From contig CM064519.1 of NCBI GenBank assembly GCA_032716605.1, positions 24,452,191 to 24,516,190 of the forward strand: a stretch of DNA of 64,000 bases, written 5' to 3'. Within the stretch, counting starts at the first letter, position 1; each line of letters begins with the position of its first letter. The position numbers and the translations under genes were made by a program. This document shows positions 32,534 through 41,939 of the stretch, piece by piece. This DNA is from Paralithodes platypus (taxonomy: Eukaryota > Arthropoda > Malacostraca > Decapoda > Lithodidae). The notes beneath the pieces were generated by a model that saw only the letters and a program-made list of their open reading frames with translations, made no database searches and had not been told where the DNA came from.

Positions 32534-33826
32534 CTGCAGATGATAATACAAAGGAAGAAAGAAGCATGGGGAAGGTACAGGGCCAGAAAGAGTGATATGA
32601 GACACGAACAATACAACACAGAAAGAAACACAGTAACCAGGGAAGTGAGGGCTGCCAAGCATGACTATGAGAGGAAAGTTGCTTTGGACTCAACATCCAA
32701 CGCCAAACACTTTTGGGCCTATGTCAGATCTAGAACGACTGCCAAGGAAAAAATCACCAAGGTAAAGACCACAAATGGAGACCTAACTGAAGACGACCAA
32801 GAAATCGCTACTGAAATGAACAAAGCATTCAACGGAGTATTTGTGCAGGAGGATACACACGGAGTAACACCAGTGCCGGACACAATATTCCAGGGACCCA
32901 AAGTGCAGGACATCATAATAACCAGGGAAGCAGTTAGGAAACGACTACAAGAACTCAACGCCAGTAAAGCACCAGGGCCAGATGGAGTGTCTCCGGTGAT
33001 TCTCAAAGAATGTTCAGATATTTTGTGCGACCCACTCCAGGATATCTTCAGCACATCCATTGCGACGGGCGATGTTCCAAGCGACTGGAGAAGGGCTAAC
33101 ATCTCACCCATTCTGAAAAAAGGCAGCAAGACCGAACCACTAAACTACAGACCAATATCGCTAACATTTATAGTGTCCAAAGTCCTGGAGGGTATCGTAC
33201 GACAAGTCATCGTGGGACACCTTGCTGAGAACAATCTCATCAGCGACGCACAACACGGATTTAGGAGCAACAGGAGCTGCCTCACAAACATGTTGTGCTA
33301 CATCGACGACCTAGTAAATGATATTGACAGTGGCAACTGTGTGGACATAAACTATCTGGACTGTGAAAAGGCCTTCGATCGGGTTCCCCACCAGAGACTT
33401 CACACCAAACTGGAGGCAATGGGAATAGGTGGAAATATCCTGAAGTGGATCAAGGGATTCCTTTCAGATAGGTTCCACAGGGTTACCATAAGGAACTCCC
33501 CGTCGGATTGGCTGCCGGTGATGAATGGAGTTCCTCAAGGATCAGTGCTGGGCCCAATTCTCTTCTTGATTTATATTAATATACCGGAGAGACATGGAGA
33601 GATTGAACGAGTGGAGCAGGAAATGGCTCCTAACATTTAACGCAGACAAATGCAAGACTATGCACATTGGGCATAATAACCCGAAAGAGGACTACCAGCT
33701 ACGCGGGACAACACTCCAGAAATCTTCAAATGAAAAAGACTTGGGCATTATTATATCCTCAGACCTAAAATCCTCAGCACATGTCGCTAAACTCGCTGCA
33801 CAAGCAAATATTCGTTTGGGCATAAT
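32534..33826 (+). pseudogene. CR1-like LINE reverse transcriptase lacking catalytic box
   Basis: Strong RT match: ASKAPGPDGVSPVILKECS, WRRANISPILKKGSKTE, NYRPISLTFIVSKVLE, QHGFRSNRSCLTN, DCEKAFDRVPHQRL and NGVPQGSVLGPILFLIYIN. Directly after YIN the frame shifts into ERLNEWSRKWLLTFNADKC, so the stretch that should carry F/YADD is missing. This is an internal deletion of perhaps 40-60 codons near 33578. The reading then continues through the thumb to 33826, where a TTAA stack interrupts it. It resumes at 37032. Confidence 0.88.
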
Positions 33827-34398
33827 TAACCTCTGAACTGCGCATGTGGGTAATTAGAAACGTCTGCCTGTGCTGACGTATTTGAGCTGTTTCCATCACT
33901 AAAATATTCATTTTACCATAAATAACATTAATACTTATCCATATGCGCCTATTATAGGTTGATTATAAAGGTATTAACCTTTTACAACAATAAAACGAGT
34001 GAAAACAGCGTTTGGATGGTCAAAATCGGCGATACAGGCCGCGAGTTACATAATGTATGGGTGAGGCAACCTCCTTTCCCGCCAATTTTCCCCAAGGCCA
34101 CTGAGACACTGTCGATCGATACTCTCTCTCTCTCTCTTGCACTCGCTTGCTAACAGTGATGACAATGCCCTGCTTGCAACTCGCTAATGTTAGCACGAAA
34201 ATATACCTCAGAATAAGGGAATAACAGGGAAAATAGGTGATAACTGAAGGAGGGGAGGAAAGTGGGGAAGGAGGGGAGGTAGAGGACTGATATTTTGCAT
34301 GGCCCAAGGGCAAAACAATAAAAAAAAATAAAAAATAAAAAAAAATAAAAAATTGTTTTGTTTTCGATGTTTAATTTTTTTTTTTCTCTGACTCTTAA
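33826..34398 (+). mobile_element. TTAA element B2, body
   Basis: Left end TTAACCTCTGAACTGCGCAT at 33826; body as in other B copies. At its first internal right-end TTAA (34395) elements F and D2 follow. The remaining right-end parts of B2 appear at 36333-36370 and 37002-37031, in correct order. So B2 spans 33826-37031 with later insertions at two of its internal TTAA sites. Confidence 0.82.
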
Positions 34399-34629
34399 CC
34401 CTCTCCGACATATGACGCAATTTTGAGCCTATTAGGGATACTTTAAAGCCTTTATTACCATCAGGTTTTTTTACAAACCTTTATTTTAGTTACTTCAACC
34501 TCTGCAGTTGTCTTTGAGTTAGATGTGGGCAGAAAACTAATTTTGGAGAGGTAATTATAAGAGTGAGAGAACTCTATTTCTTATTGCTAATCTGGCAACC
34601 TCTGCGTCATATATGTCTGAAGGGGTTAA
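34395..34629. mobile_element. TTAA element F, 235 bp
   Basis: Bounded by TTAA at 34395 and 34626. Inverted ends: TTAACCCTCTCCGACATATG and TTAACCCCTTCAGACATATA. No coding capacity. It shares its left TTAA with B2 and its right TTAA with D2. Confidence 0.8.
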
Positions 34630-34857
34630 AGGTGGTGGGGCGTCCTTAATTAAAATTAATTTATAATGTATTTAAAGAAATGTTTAGATCTCCAGTAATC
34701 AACCTGACTACTCCTTTGTCAAAACTAATCTTCAATATTAGAGAACAAATCAAAAATAGATATTGAATTGCGACCCCTTGCAACTAGTACTCACGTGAGG
34801 ATGTGACGTACGCCCAGACAAACATGTGGGAAGTAAACATCAGCAAGTATAGTAAAA

Positions 34858-35091
34858 ATGATGAATAGGTGTGCTGTTTTCGGGTGTAGCAACATCCCTG
34901 GACCAAACATAGCACTACACAAGTTTCCAAGTGATCCATACCATTGTAACAAATGGGTGAAGTTTATACAAAGAACCAGAGTGTGGGAGGCAAAGCTCAA
35001 AACAAGCTTCATATGCAATGGACATTTTCGTGATGAATGCTTTGACAATAAAGTGCAGTGGAGTATGGGTATGGCTAAATGCACCCGCTGA
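34858..35091 (+). CDS. THAP-domain ORF of element D2
   Basis: 77 codons forming most of a THAP zinc finger. CAVFGC is the first metal pair, LHKFP follows, then a conserved Trp in CNKWVKF, the RTRVWEAK basic region, and FICNGHF supplies the last Cys and His (C2CH). It ends soon after at KCTR, before the usual AVPTF box, so the domain is carboxy-truncated. THAP domains bind DNA in P-element transposases and many domesticated proteins. Here it may bind the element's own ends, but that is inference. Confidence 0.8.
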   Translation: MMNRCAVFGCSNIPGPNIALHKFPSDPYHCNKWVKFIQRTRVWEAKLKTSFICNGHFRDECFDNKVQWSMGMAKCTR

Positions 35092-35913
35092 TTGCCTATA
35101 CGGACTGGGGTCTTGTCACGCCCAGTGCCAGGTCCGTATATATACGGACTCGCCGAAAAAAAATTGTAGCAGCGAAACGACTGCACCTATAGCTTTCATA
35201 TTTCTACCACATGTATCTTACCCTTCTGGCGTCTTGCTACCACCACCCCAACCCCCTCCCCCAATCCACTCGCCGACCATGGGTCGCCGCATCAGGCCAT
35301 CACAAAGGAAAAAAAGGAAAATATGTGGCGGCGAAACGACTGCACCAATTGGTTCCATATTTGTGTGACAAGTCCCCTACCCTTCTGTCTTCCCCCCACC
35401 ACAACCCCAACTTCCTCCCACCACCCACTTCCAGCCTATCCGTAGATCATCACATAAAAATATTAAAATCCGTGTTGGCGAAACTACCTCACCAATCGGC
35501 TCCATATTTGTAACACGAGTCAATTACCCTTCTACCTTCCCCCCACCATCCCCCAAACCACCCTCCCACCCATACGTGCTTGCCAATTTCAGGAGTCAGG
35601 AGAGTGGATAATATGGGCTAACTTAAGCCTAGCCCAAATTATACAGTCAGTGTCGATGGATATAGGCCTAACCTAGGCTAAAGAAATGTATTGGCTGAAA
35701 TTCAACTACTAGCAACTAGGCTAACAAAAAAAGAAAAAAAAAAAAAAATCGATCGCCGCGGTTTAAGTTCCCGTCTATTTTTACGGCGATTTTTTTCTGT
35801 TATTTGCACCCTGTTGGCAATGTATATGATGATGACAATAAGTCATGGAGGCATGAGGGGCGGGCTTTCATTATTGTATCCAAATGCAGTCAAAATAGAC
35901 GGGGACATGATCG

Positions 35914-36132
35914 CTAGCGTCCGCCGCGGCTCCGAGTAGTGTAAACAAGGCGGACGGTAATCACAGCTGCTTCTCCCTCCTCTCCTGCTGCTGGATCTCG
36001 TCCTACAGGTTCATACATATAAGCCTGGACACCACCAATATTCATCACTTGAGGTTCTTTGCCATAATCACGGTTATCACCCTCAGTATTGGCAAACGAA
36101 TCGGAACTACTGTCACTATCCTCCATTTCCAC
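35914..36132 (-). CDS. Short acidic ORF of element D2 (unrecognised)
   Basis: 72 codons; mate of 22492-22707 with one extra Glu in PAAGEEGEAAV. Acidic Ser-rich start then GGVQAYMYEPVGRDP. The two copies are kept open despite an in-frame 3-base length difference, which hints at coding constraint. No full-length partner is in the window. Confidence 0.45.
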   Translation of the reverse strand: MEMEDSDSSSDSFANTEGDNRDYGKEPQVMNIGGVQAYMYEPVGRDPAAGEEGEAAVITVRLVYTTRSRGGR

Positions 36133-36332
36133 CTGTTAGAAGAGCTTGTTGTGTTCCTGGGCATACGTCATCAGAGCGCTTAAACTCCGAACCCAGAAAA
36201 GTGTCACCCATATCCTATTTTGGCCATTATATAAATAATTAAGCCATTGTAGCATAAAATATTGCACCAAAAGCTATAGTGCACACTGCCGGTAATGATT
36301 GTGGAGGAAAATAATAGCATGCACACCCACCT

Positions 36333-36370
36333 TTAAGAGTCTTCCCGCAGTCCGCCGGGGGAACTCTTAA
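36333..36370. repeat. Right-end unit of B2 (38 bp, TTAA to TTAA)
   Basis: Contains GAGTCTTCCCGCAGTCCGCC between two TTAA (36333 and 36367), the same unit as the middle segment of every B right end. It was displaced here by insertions on both sides. Confidence 0.8.
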
Positions 36371-37005
36371 CCCGGCAAGCGCGATAGGCCTCACGGAAGG
36401 CTTCCTATAGGGAACGCGATAGGCCTCACGGAAGCAAGACCATAAAAAAAGACTTCCAAAAAAAAAAGGGGCCTATCAAAACAAAGGAATTTGTCTCTAG
36501 GTGAGATAATTCCCCTCCAGTACTCATCCATGTAAATCTCACCCACCCCCCTCCCCTCCTTCTTCCCCCCTCCCTCCCCTCCTCAATTATCACCTATTTT
36601 TCCTCTTATTATCATCATTTATCGGTTATTTTTCTCTCCCGCGACAATGTAGCATAAGTGGGTTGCAGAAAAGATCGTTATGTAACACCCAGACACCGGC
36701 CCACACCGCCCCGCTCGTCTCAGTTACCTCACAGACAGCGAGAGAGGAGGGTTGCCTGTGGCTCTCTCTCGCCTGAGATTATGACCGGGTGGCCAATATC
36801 TTCGTTTTTCACCACCCAAATGCTTTTCCCACTTATTTTAGCACTCTTGAAGGTTCATATATACATCATATATGTAAAATAAAAGCATACCGAAAACAAA
36901 TAATGCTCTATATTGTAAATATAACGAATTCTGTCAGAATCCAAGGCTAGAAATGCACAAATAACTACCCTAGCCCCTAGGTCTATTTCGCGCTTGTCAG
37001 GTTAA
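36367..37005. mobile_element. TTAA element C1, 639 bp
   Basis: TTAA borders at 36367 and 37002. Inverted ends: TTAACCCGGCAAGCGCGATA and TTAACCTGACAAGCGCGAAA. The body has a C/T-rich block and 'ctcaattatcaccta'. A 5'-truncated relative (C2) lies at 50433-50898. No gene in it. Confidence 0.8.
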
Positions 37006-37031
37006 GAGTCTTCCCGCAGTTACCGGGTTAA
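37002..37031. repeat. Terminal right-end unit of B2 (30 bp)
   Basis: TTAA, GAGTCTTCCCGCAGTTACCG, GG, TTAA: the last 30 bp of a B element. The LINE frame resumes directly after it, which fixes the end of the insertion. Confidence 0.82.
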
Positions 37032-37527
37032 GAGGAACTTCTCCATATTGGACAAAGAAATCCTTGTACCACTCTATGTGTCACTGGTGTGCCCGATCCT
37101 CGATTTTGGTGTCCAATGTTGGTCACCCTACCTAATCAAGGACATACAGACTATTGAGAGGGTGCAGCGAAGATCAACCAAGATGGTCCCAAACCTAGAA
37201 GAATTACCCTACGAAGAAAGGTGTAAGCATCTTGGCCTCCAGACACTAAGTGACCGCAGAAAACGAGGGGACATGATAGAAACATACAAACTTCTACACG
37301 GCTTTGAGGACATACCATACACCAGGTTTTTCCAGAAAAATAACAACCACCTACGGGGCCACTCGCTGAAACTCTCCAAACCAGACGACTGGAGAACGAC
37401 GCTGAAGGGGAATTGGTTCTCTATCAGAGTCATCGACGAGTGGAACGCATTCCCAGAGAGTGTGGTTACAGCGCCAACGATTGCCACTTTTAAAGCCAGA
37501 TACGACAAACATAATAACATAACCTAG
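37032..37527 (+). pseudogene. CR1-like LINE ORF2 carboxy end
   Basis: Continues the LINE of 31302-33826: YVSLVCPILDFGVQCWSPY, QTIERVQRRSTKMV, YEERCKHLGLQTLSDRRKRG, then FSIRVIDEWNAFPESVV and a stop after HNNIT. This is the standard ORF2 ending of CR1-like elements. A short 3' UTR follows, with a tandem 15-mer (attcaataggtaagc) twice at about 37600-37630, as is common at CR1-type tails. Confidence 0.85.
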
Positions 37528-37704
37528 TTAATATTGGCTGACCAGTCTTTGGAGGTGGAGTTCACACAAGAAGCCTGCTTCTTAATTCCCCACTATCATT
37601 CAATAGGTAAGCATTCAATAGGTAAGCATTCCAAATTTGAGTGAGTTTCAAACTGAAACCGATTTTTTGGACAAATTTAGCAAAATAATGGATTTTTTTT
37701 CTTC

Positions 37705-38192
37705 TTAACCCTTAAAAAGCGGCTCACCACTTAAGTCGTATTTAATAAAGCTGGACTATGTGGCGGCGCTCGACATAGGTCGAGTGGCAATTTCAGCACG
37801 TAATGTGGCTGAGAGAGAGAGACAAGTGGTGGCAGGAGACTAGCGAGCGTATGACTGCTCCAGACCACCGCGGCGAACCTACTGACACGAATCTCAGCTC
37901 CCTCCTCCCTCTCTCACTCGCTACATACTCAATTATATGGGGAAAGTACCGAATTACCTGCTTTTTGCACTCGCGTTGCACGGTTATTGCAAGAAAACTA
38001 TCCATCATACAAGGATCGTTATGGTGTCATTCGAAAGCTCTGTTCATGCCCTTTCAGGGATAGATACTTGTTTTACGTTCTGGGTCTTATTTAGGCATGA
38101 AAATGATCACGTAAACAGCCCTATTTTGGCTAAAAACACCCCGCTGGGCGGTACACATAAATAAACCGCATAGGCTGCTAAAGAAGGGTTAA
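37705..38192. mobile_element. TTAA element K2, 488 bp
   Basis: Same length as K1 and inverse orientation. TTAA at 37705 and 38189; ends TTAACCCTTAAAAAGCGGCT and, inverted, TTAACCCTTCTTTAGCAGCC. It lies just beyond the 3' tail of the CR1-like LINE. No gene. Confidence 0.88.
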
Positions 38193-38504
38193 AAACACAG
38201 CTTATGACATTGAACCATGCTAAAAATGAATTAGTTATATCTAAACGTGATAAATAAATGTAACTTTTGAGTCTAAGACTGTCTGCTAGTGTGTTATTCC
38301 ATAAAACCTAATTTTGGCCATTTTGGCCAAATGGCACCAAACTATTATCACATATTGTGCTGTAGGCTACCAAAAAACGTACCTGGTGTGGAAGTGTTTA
38401 CCCAAACTTTTTTGAAGGCTCTCATCATATGGAACAAGAAAATGCCAGGTTTGGCTGTAAAAGAGACATGTACACGAACACCCCCCCAGGACCAAGACTA
38501 TGAG

Positions 38505-39098
38505 AGTAAGATCAGAGCTCCATAAATCCTCTTTCGGGTATGGTGTAAAATCCTATTCCTACAGGGCAAGGAAGAGGATAGGAGAGTACAGGGGGTGTAG
38601 TGAGAATCGCTTGGGTTGGGTTGTGGAGTTGCCGGCCGCTCAAGGGAGTTGCCAACTGGGCCGTTAGTGTGCCTGTGTAGCACAAGGTGTCTTGTGTGTG
38701 CGCCACTCAGTGAAGTTGACTCACAATTCCCGTTCGCCTCTCTGACGGCCTCCCGGTCGTTTCGGCTCAGGCTTGTTCCTCTCTGTTCGGAGCCTTCGCT
38801 TCCCGGACGGTGAAGTAGTGTAAAGTCAGTGAAAATAGGTTAGCCTAAACAGACCGGATGCGGAAATAACTTGAGCCGACCTTGCCAAGTGAGATATCTT
38901 TCTTGGTGACACTGGTGTAGAGTGTTCGCCTCATAGCCCAAGGGTCCCGAGTTCAATCCCAGGCCCTGGCATATTGTCGTGAGGCTATTCCCACATCTAA
39001 CGAAGTTTAGGTGTGTCGGTAAAATTGTTCAGATGGTTGAGAGTAAGATCGGAGCTCCATAAATCCTCTTTCGGGTATGGTGTAAAATCCTATTCCTA
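38505..39098. repeat. Segment flanked by ~57-bp direct repeats
   Basis: 38505-38562 and 39042-39098 both read 'gagagtaagatc', 'gagctccataaatcctcttt' and on to 'ctattcctaca', with one difference. The enclosed ~480 bp holds a tRNA-like SINE. The right repeat abuts the Gypsy-C integrase. It might be a pair of terminal repeats of a small element or a local duplication. Confidence 0.6.
38895..38985 (+). mobile_element. tRNA-derived SINE head
   Basis: Shows a pol III A-box-like stretch (ggtgtagagtgttcgcc) and, 40 bases on, a B-box-like stretch (gagttcaatccc). The stems do not close well enough for a functional tRNA gene. Confidence 0.45.
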
Positions 39099-39429
39099 CA
39101 CACCTACCATCAGCACCGACCACTTGCAACACCTAAAAAACGTCCTCCACACTGCACACGTATGCCAAGATACCACCAACGACGTTTCACCACCTCAAAA
39201 ACCGTATGCAATTAACGATCTCGTCATGGTTGCAAAATTGCCAGTAACCAACAAACTAGGACCTAGACACATGGGCCCCTATAAAATCATCAAGGTCCCA
39301 AATCCGTATCAGATCATCATAAATTATCACGGAGTGTCTCGGGTATACCGCAATCGCTTCGTGAGGATTAATCATCCTCTGATCATGGATAGAGATAACT
39401 ACTACCCTAGTACCCCGACACCTATATAA
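39099..39429 (+). pseudogene. Gypsy-C integrase carboxy end
   Basis: Plus-strand sequence matching Gypsy-A: LQHLKNVLHTAHVCQDT, then [20 protein letters not shown], then VPNPYQIIINYHGVSRVYR and NRFVR. It is the GPY/F-like module only; everything upstream is missing, so Gypsy-C is 5'-truncated at 39098. A LINE tail interrupts it from 39428. Confidence 0.85.
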
Positions 39430-39690
39430 TAATAATAATAATAATAATATAATAATACTTTATTTCAGACACACACAGTACAGAGGGGACCATACTGGGG
39501 TCCATATATACCTTACAGTAACATGAATATATATAAGCTACTGTACATAGGCTACATAAAATAAAAATAAATTAAATAATACCCAGCTTGCTATCATGTA
39601 GTTCACAGCACTGTCTCAACCAAAAACAGTGGTCATCAAACTACTGTGTTACCAAAACCACTGTCCTAATTGTGTACAGTACCATGCCTC
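39428..39690 (-). mobile_element. LINE 3' UTR insertion (minus)
   Basis: On the minus strand this ends in 'tgtctgaaataaagtattat' and an ATT-repeat tail at 39428-39470, the same form of 3' end as 13610-14157. No coding part. It sits inside the Pro-rich linker of Gypsy-C. Confidence 0.65.
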
Positions 39691-40568
39691 ACATCATTTA
39701 GCTACTACAGACCCCCATCCTCCACGCCACATCACCCCCCCGACTGTGAATTACCACCCCCATCACCTCACCCGCCTGTAACTGCTCCTAACACTCCCCC
39801 TTCATACCCACTGTCACCTCCCACTCTCTCTCCAAACTCATATCGCCCTCATCAACTTTCCCACAAGCCATCACTCAAACATTTTCCTTTCCCTCCCTCC
39901 TCCAACACCCCTTAACCCTACTCCACAACCTCGCAAAACAAAGCTCCACCCTCACCCACTCCAAACCGCCCTTGTTACACCCTCCGCTCTAGACTTCCCT
40001 CTACCCTTTCCCGCCATGCTACAGCAAAACGTTTGCCCACCACCCTTTTTCCCACCTTTCGTAATCACCCGCCCTCTTTTAAACGTCGTAAATATTCTTC
40101 TCCTTCTACCTCACCTACCTCATCAGACTCTTCGTCCCCTCCCCCACTCTCATCTTCATCCTCTAAGTCCACTGATGTTCCTCTCCCACGCCTTTCTTCT
40201 AAGCATCGCAAGCAAAACTTCAAATCCCCCCACCACCCCATCTTCCTCCTTTTCCCCCCCAACCCCCTTAATACCTCAAATCCTTCCCCGTCGCCTCGCT
40301 CCCCCTCGTCAACCAAAATAATCTATTTCTATCCCCATTACTGTTCAATCTCCACACCCTTGCTCAACCCCCCCTTGCACCCCCAACCCGGCCCAGACCA
40401 CTATCAACCGTTGTCAAGCCAACATCCACCCCTTGCTCACCCTCAACCTCTTCTACTCCGATTCTCACAACAACTCGCACTAGATAAGGTCGTCTCTCCA
40501 AACCCCCTGCGTGTTTTTCTTCTATTTCTCATTCTCAACCACCTGCTCCCTTCTCGTTTCATACAGTC
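39691..40568 (+). pseudogene. Gypsy-C Pro/Ser-rich linker, frames broken
   Basis: C- and T-rich sequence translating in alternating frames into Pro/Ser/Thr-rich protein, with the landmarks YTLRSRLPS and a Ser-run equivalent to [10 protein letters not shown] and the Ser-run of Gypsy-A. This confirms that the long disordered extension between integrase and ORF3 is a shared feature of the family. Several indels. Confidence 0.6.
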
Positions 40569-41075
40569 ATGTTAAATCAACCACCTGCACACACCATTTC
40601 TCAACCCCCTGTTCCTTTCTCCTCATATCCGTCACCCGTGTTAGCTCCAGCCTTGCGAATAGCAAGCACTACACACACAATTCCCGCACCTTCATCCACC
40701 ATACCCAACATCCATCAAAACCCAGTCAGCCAAAAGGGTTCCCTTGCATCCACAAGGGTTAATAAAACCATCACCACCAGCACTTTCTCCAACTTAGACA
40801 TTCCCTTCATATTCAAGATCAAATGGATTAAGGCAGATGAAACAACGAAGTCCTTCCGTTTCCTAGACCAACTAGAAGCAGCCCTCATGGATTATACAGA
40901 GGAATCTTACATAACTCTTTATGCTAACCTGAGCAAACCAGCAGACGCACGCTCGCTGAAATGGTGGGAATATCTCGACACATGCAAAAACTTTTCCCAC
41001 CAAGAAAATGCCTGGTGTTTCCAGCTCCCGTCACAGGGTCGTGACTATCATCACGGAGAAGGAAGTAAAGAATAG
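40569..41075 (+). CDS. Gypsy-C ORF3 module, diverged
   Basis: 168 codons. Pro-rich first ~60 residues, then a domain aligned to Gypsy-A/B: FKIKWIKADETTKSFR, TEESYITLYANLSKPADAR, SLKWWEYLDTC, and GRDYHHGEGSKE at the end. Conserved positions include the Tyr-x-Asn/Asp-Leu pair, Lys-Pro, Asp-x-Arg-Ser-Leu and Trp-Trp. Here the stop comes right at the LTR border, so the LTR-encoded tail of Gypsy-A/B is lineage-specific. Function unknown; no membrane or signal features. Confidence 0.7.
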   Translation: MLNQPPAHTISQPPVPFSSYPSPVLAPALRIASTTHTIPAPSSTIPNIHQNPVSQKGSLASTRVNKTITTSTFSNLDIPFIFKIKWIKADETTKSFRFLDQLEAALMDYTEESYITLYANLSKPADARSLKWWEYLDTCKNFSHQENAWCFQLPSQGRDYHHGEGSKE

Positions 41076-41939
41076 AAAAGCATCTCACTATGCCTTCACC
41101 ACCACCAAGCGATTTTCCTGCACTGCCCACCACACCTCCAAGCCACAAGGAGGCAACCACCAGTCCATCAAGATGTCCAAGAGTCGATACCATAAAAGTG
41201 ACACGTCCTCCAACACCCGGGAATAATTTATTCTTAACAACGACAATCCTGAGGCACACCAGAAAAGAAAAGATAGAAAGAAAAGGCAACACAAGAGAAG
41301 GCACCATAAACATCATACGCCTAGACGCTATTCTATCTCACAGCCGCATCACCGCCATGACCATGAAGCAGGGAAGGACAAGTCCAAAGACCACAATAGT
41401 TCCCCTCTGCATCTGTGCCCTTATTACACTGAAATGGACCGACAGGAACAACCCAACAAAAGGTATGACCACTGCAGGATTTTCTAAGATCAGTACACAG
41501 TTGGAAAACTATTTCTTATTTGTCACTGGAGAATAAGTCATAGCTGGAAAACTTTGGCACCCAATTTACTATTGGAATAAACCTCTTGTTGCACTGGTAA
41601 GGAGTTGTTTACTTCAATAGATGTTTGGTATCGTGGTTCAGCAAAGGAAGCCGTTAATAGACCTTACTGGAGGTTACCTAATATCCCTTCCTCACCACGA
41701 TCGCGGTGCTATTGTGAATAGAGAAGGCGGACACTGGCAAGCGCTCTACTCGGGATAGACCAAACCGTCTGGTAATTGTCTTTAGCACTGGCCGGACGTT
41801 ATTAGACAAGGGCTCTGTGAGACACCGCCTAGCTAACGGCACTGATCAAGGAGTCCCTTCGAGGTAGCAATACCTCGGAAAAGGCCAAAGTATACCCATC
41901 AAGCTCAGTTCTGAAAGACTTTTATAACAGTCAAAACAG

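Larger units (their letters stand above)
34626..36336. mobile_element. TTAA element D2, 1711 bp, complete
   Basis: TTAA borders at 34626 and 36333 with inverted TTAAAGGTGG ends, identical in type to D1. It carries a THAP ORF reading inward from the left, three ~155-bp repeats, an A-run (35725-35747) and an acidic ORF reading inward from the right. No transposase is present, so it is non-autonomous. Near-identity to D1 outside the nested insertions suggests recent mobility. Confidence 0.85.

Noticed and set aside
32719..33129. 136-codon minus-strand frame
   Set aside because: Antisense of the CR1-like LINE RT.
38616..38813. 65-codon frame with Cys residues
   Set aside because: No domain, inside the SINE-bearing segment; no second copy to support coding.
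41090..41536. 148-codon plus-strand frame after Gypsy-C ORF3
   Set aside because: Lies in the LTR, low complexity, no similarity to the LTR-encoded tail of Gypsy-A/B that I can see; kept as non-coding.
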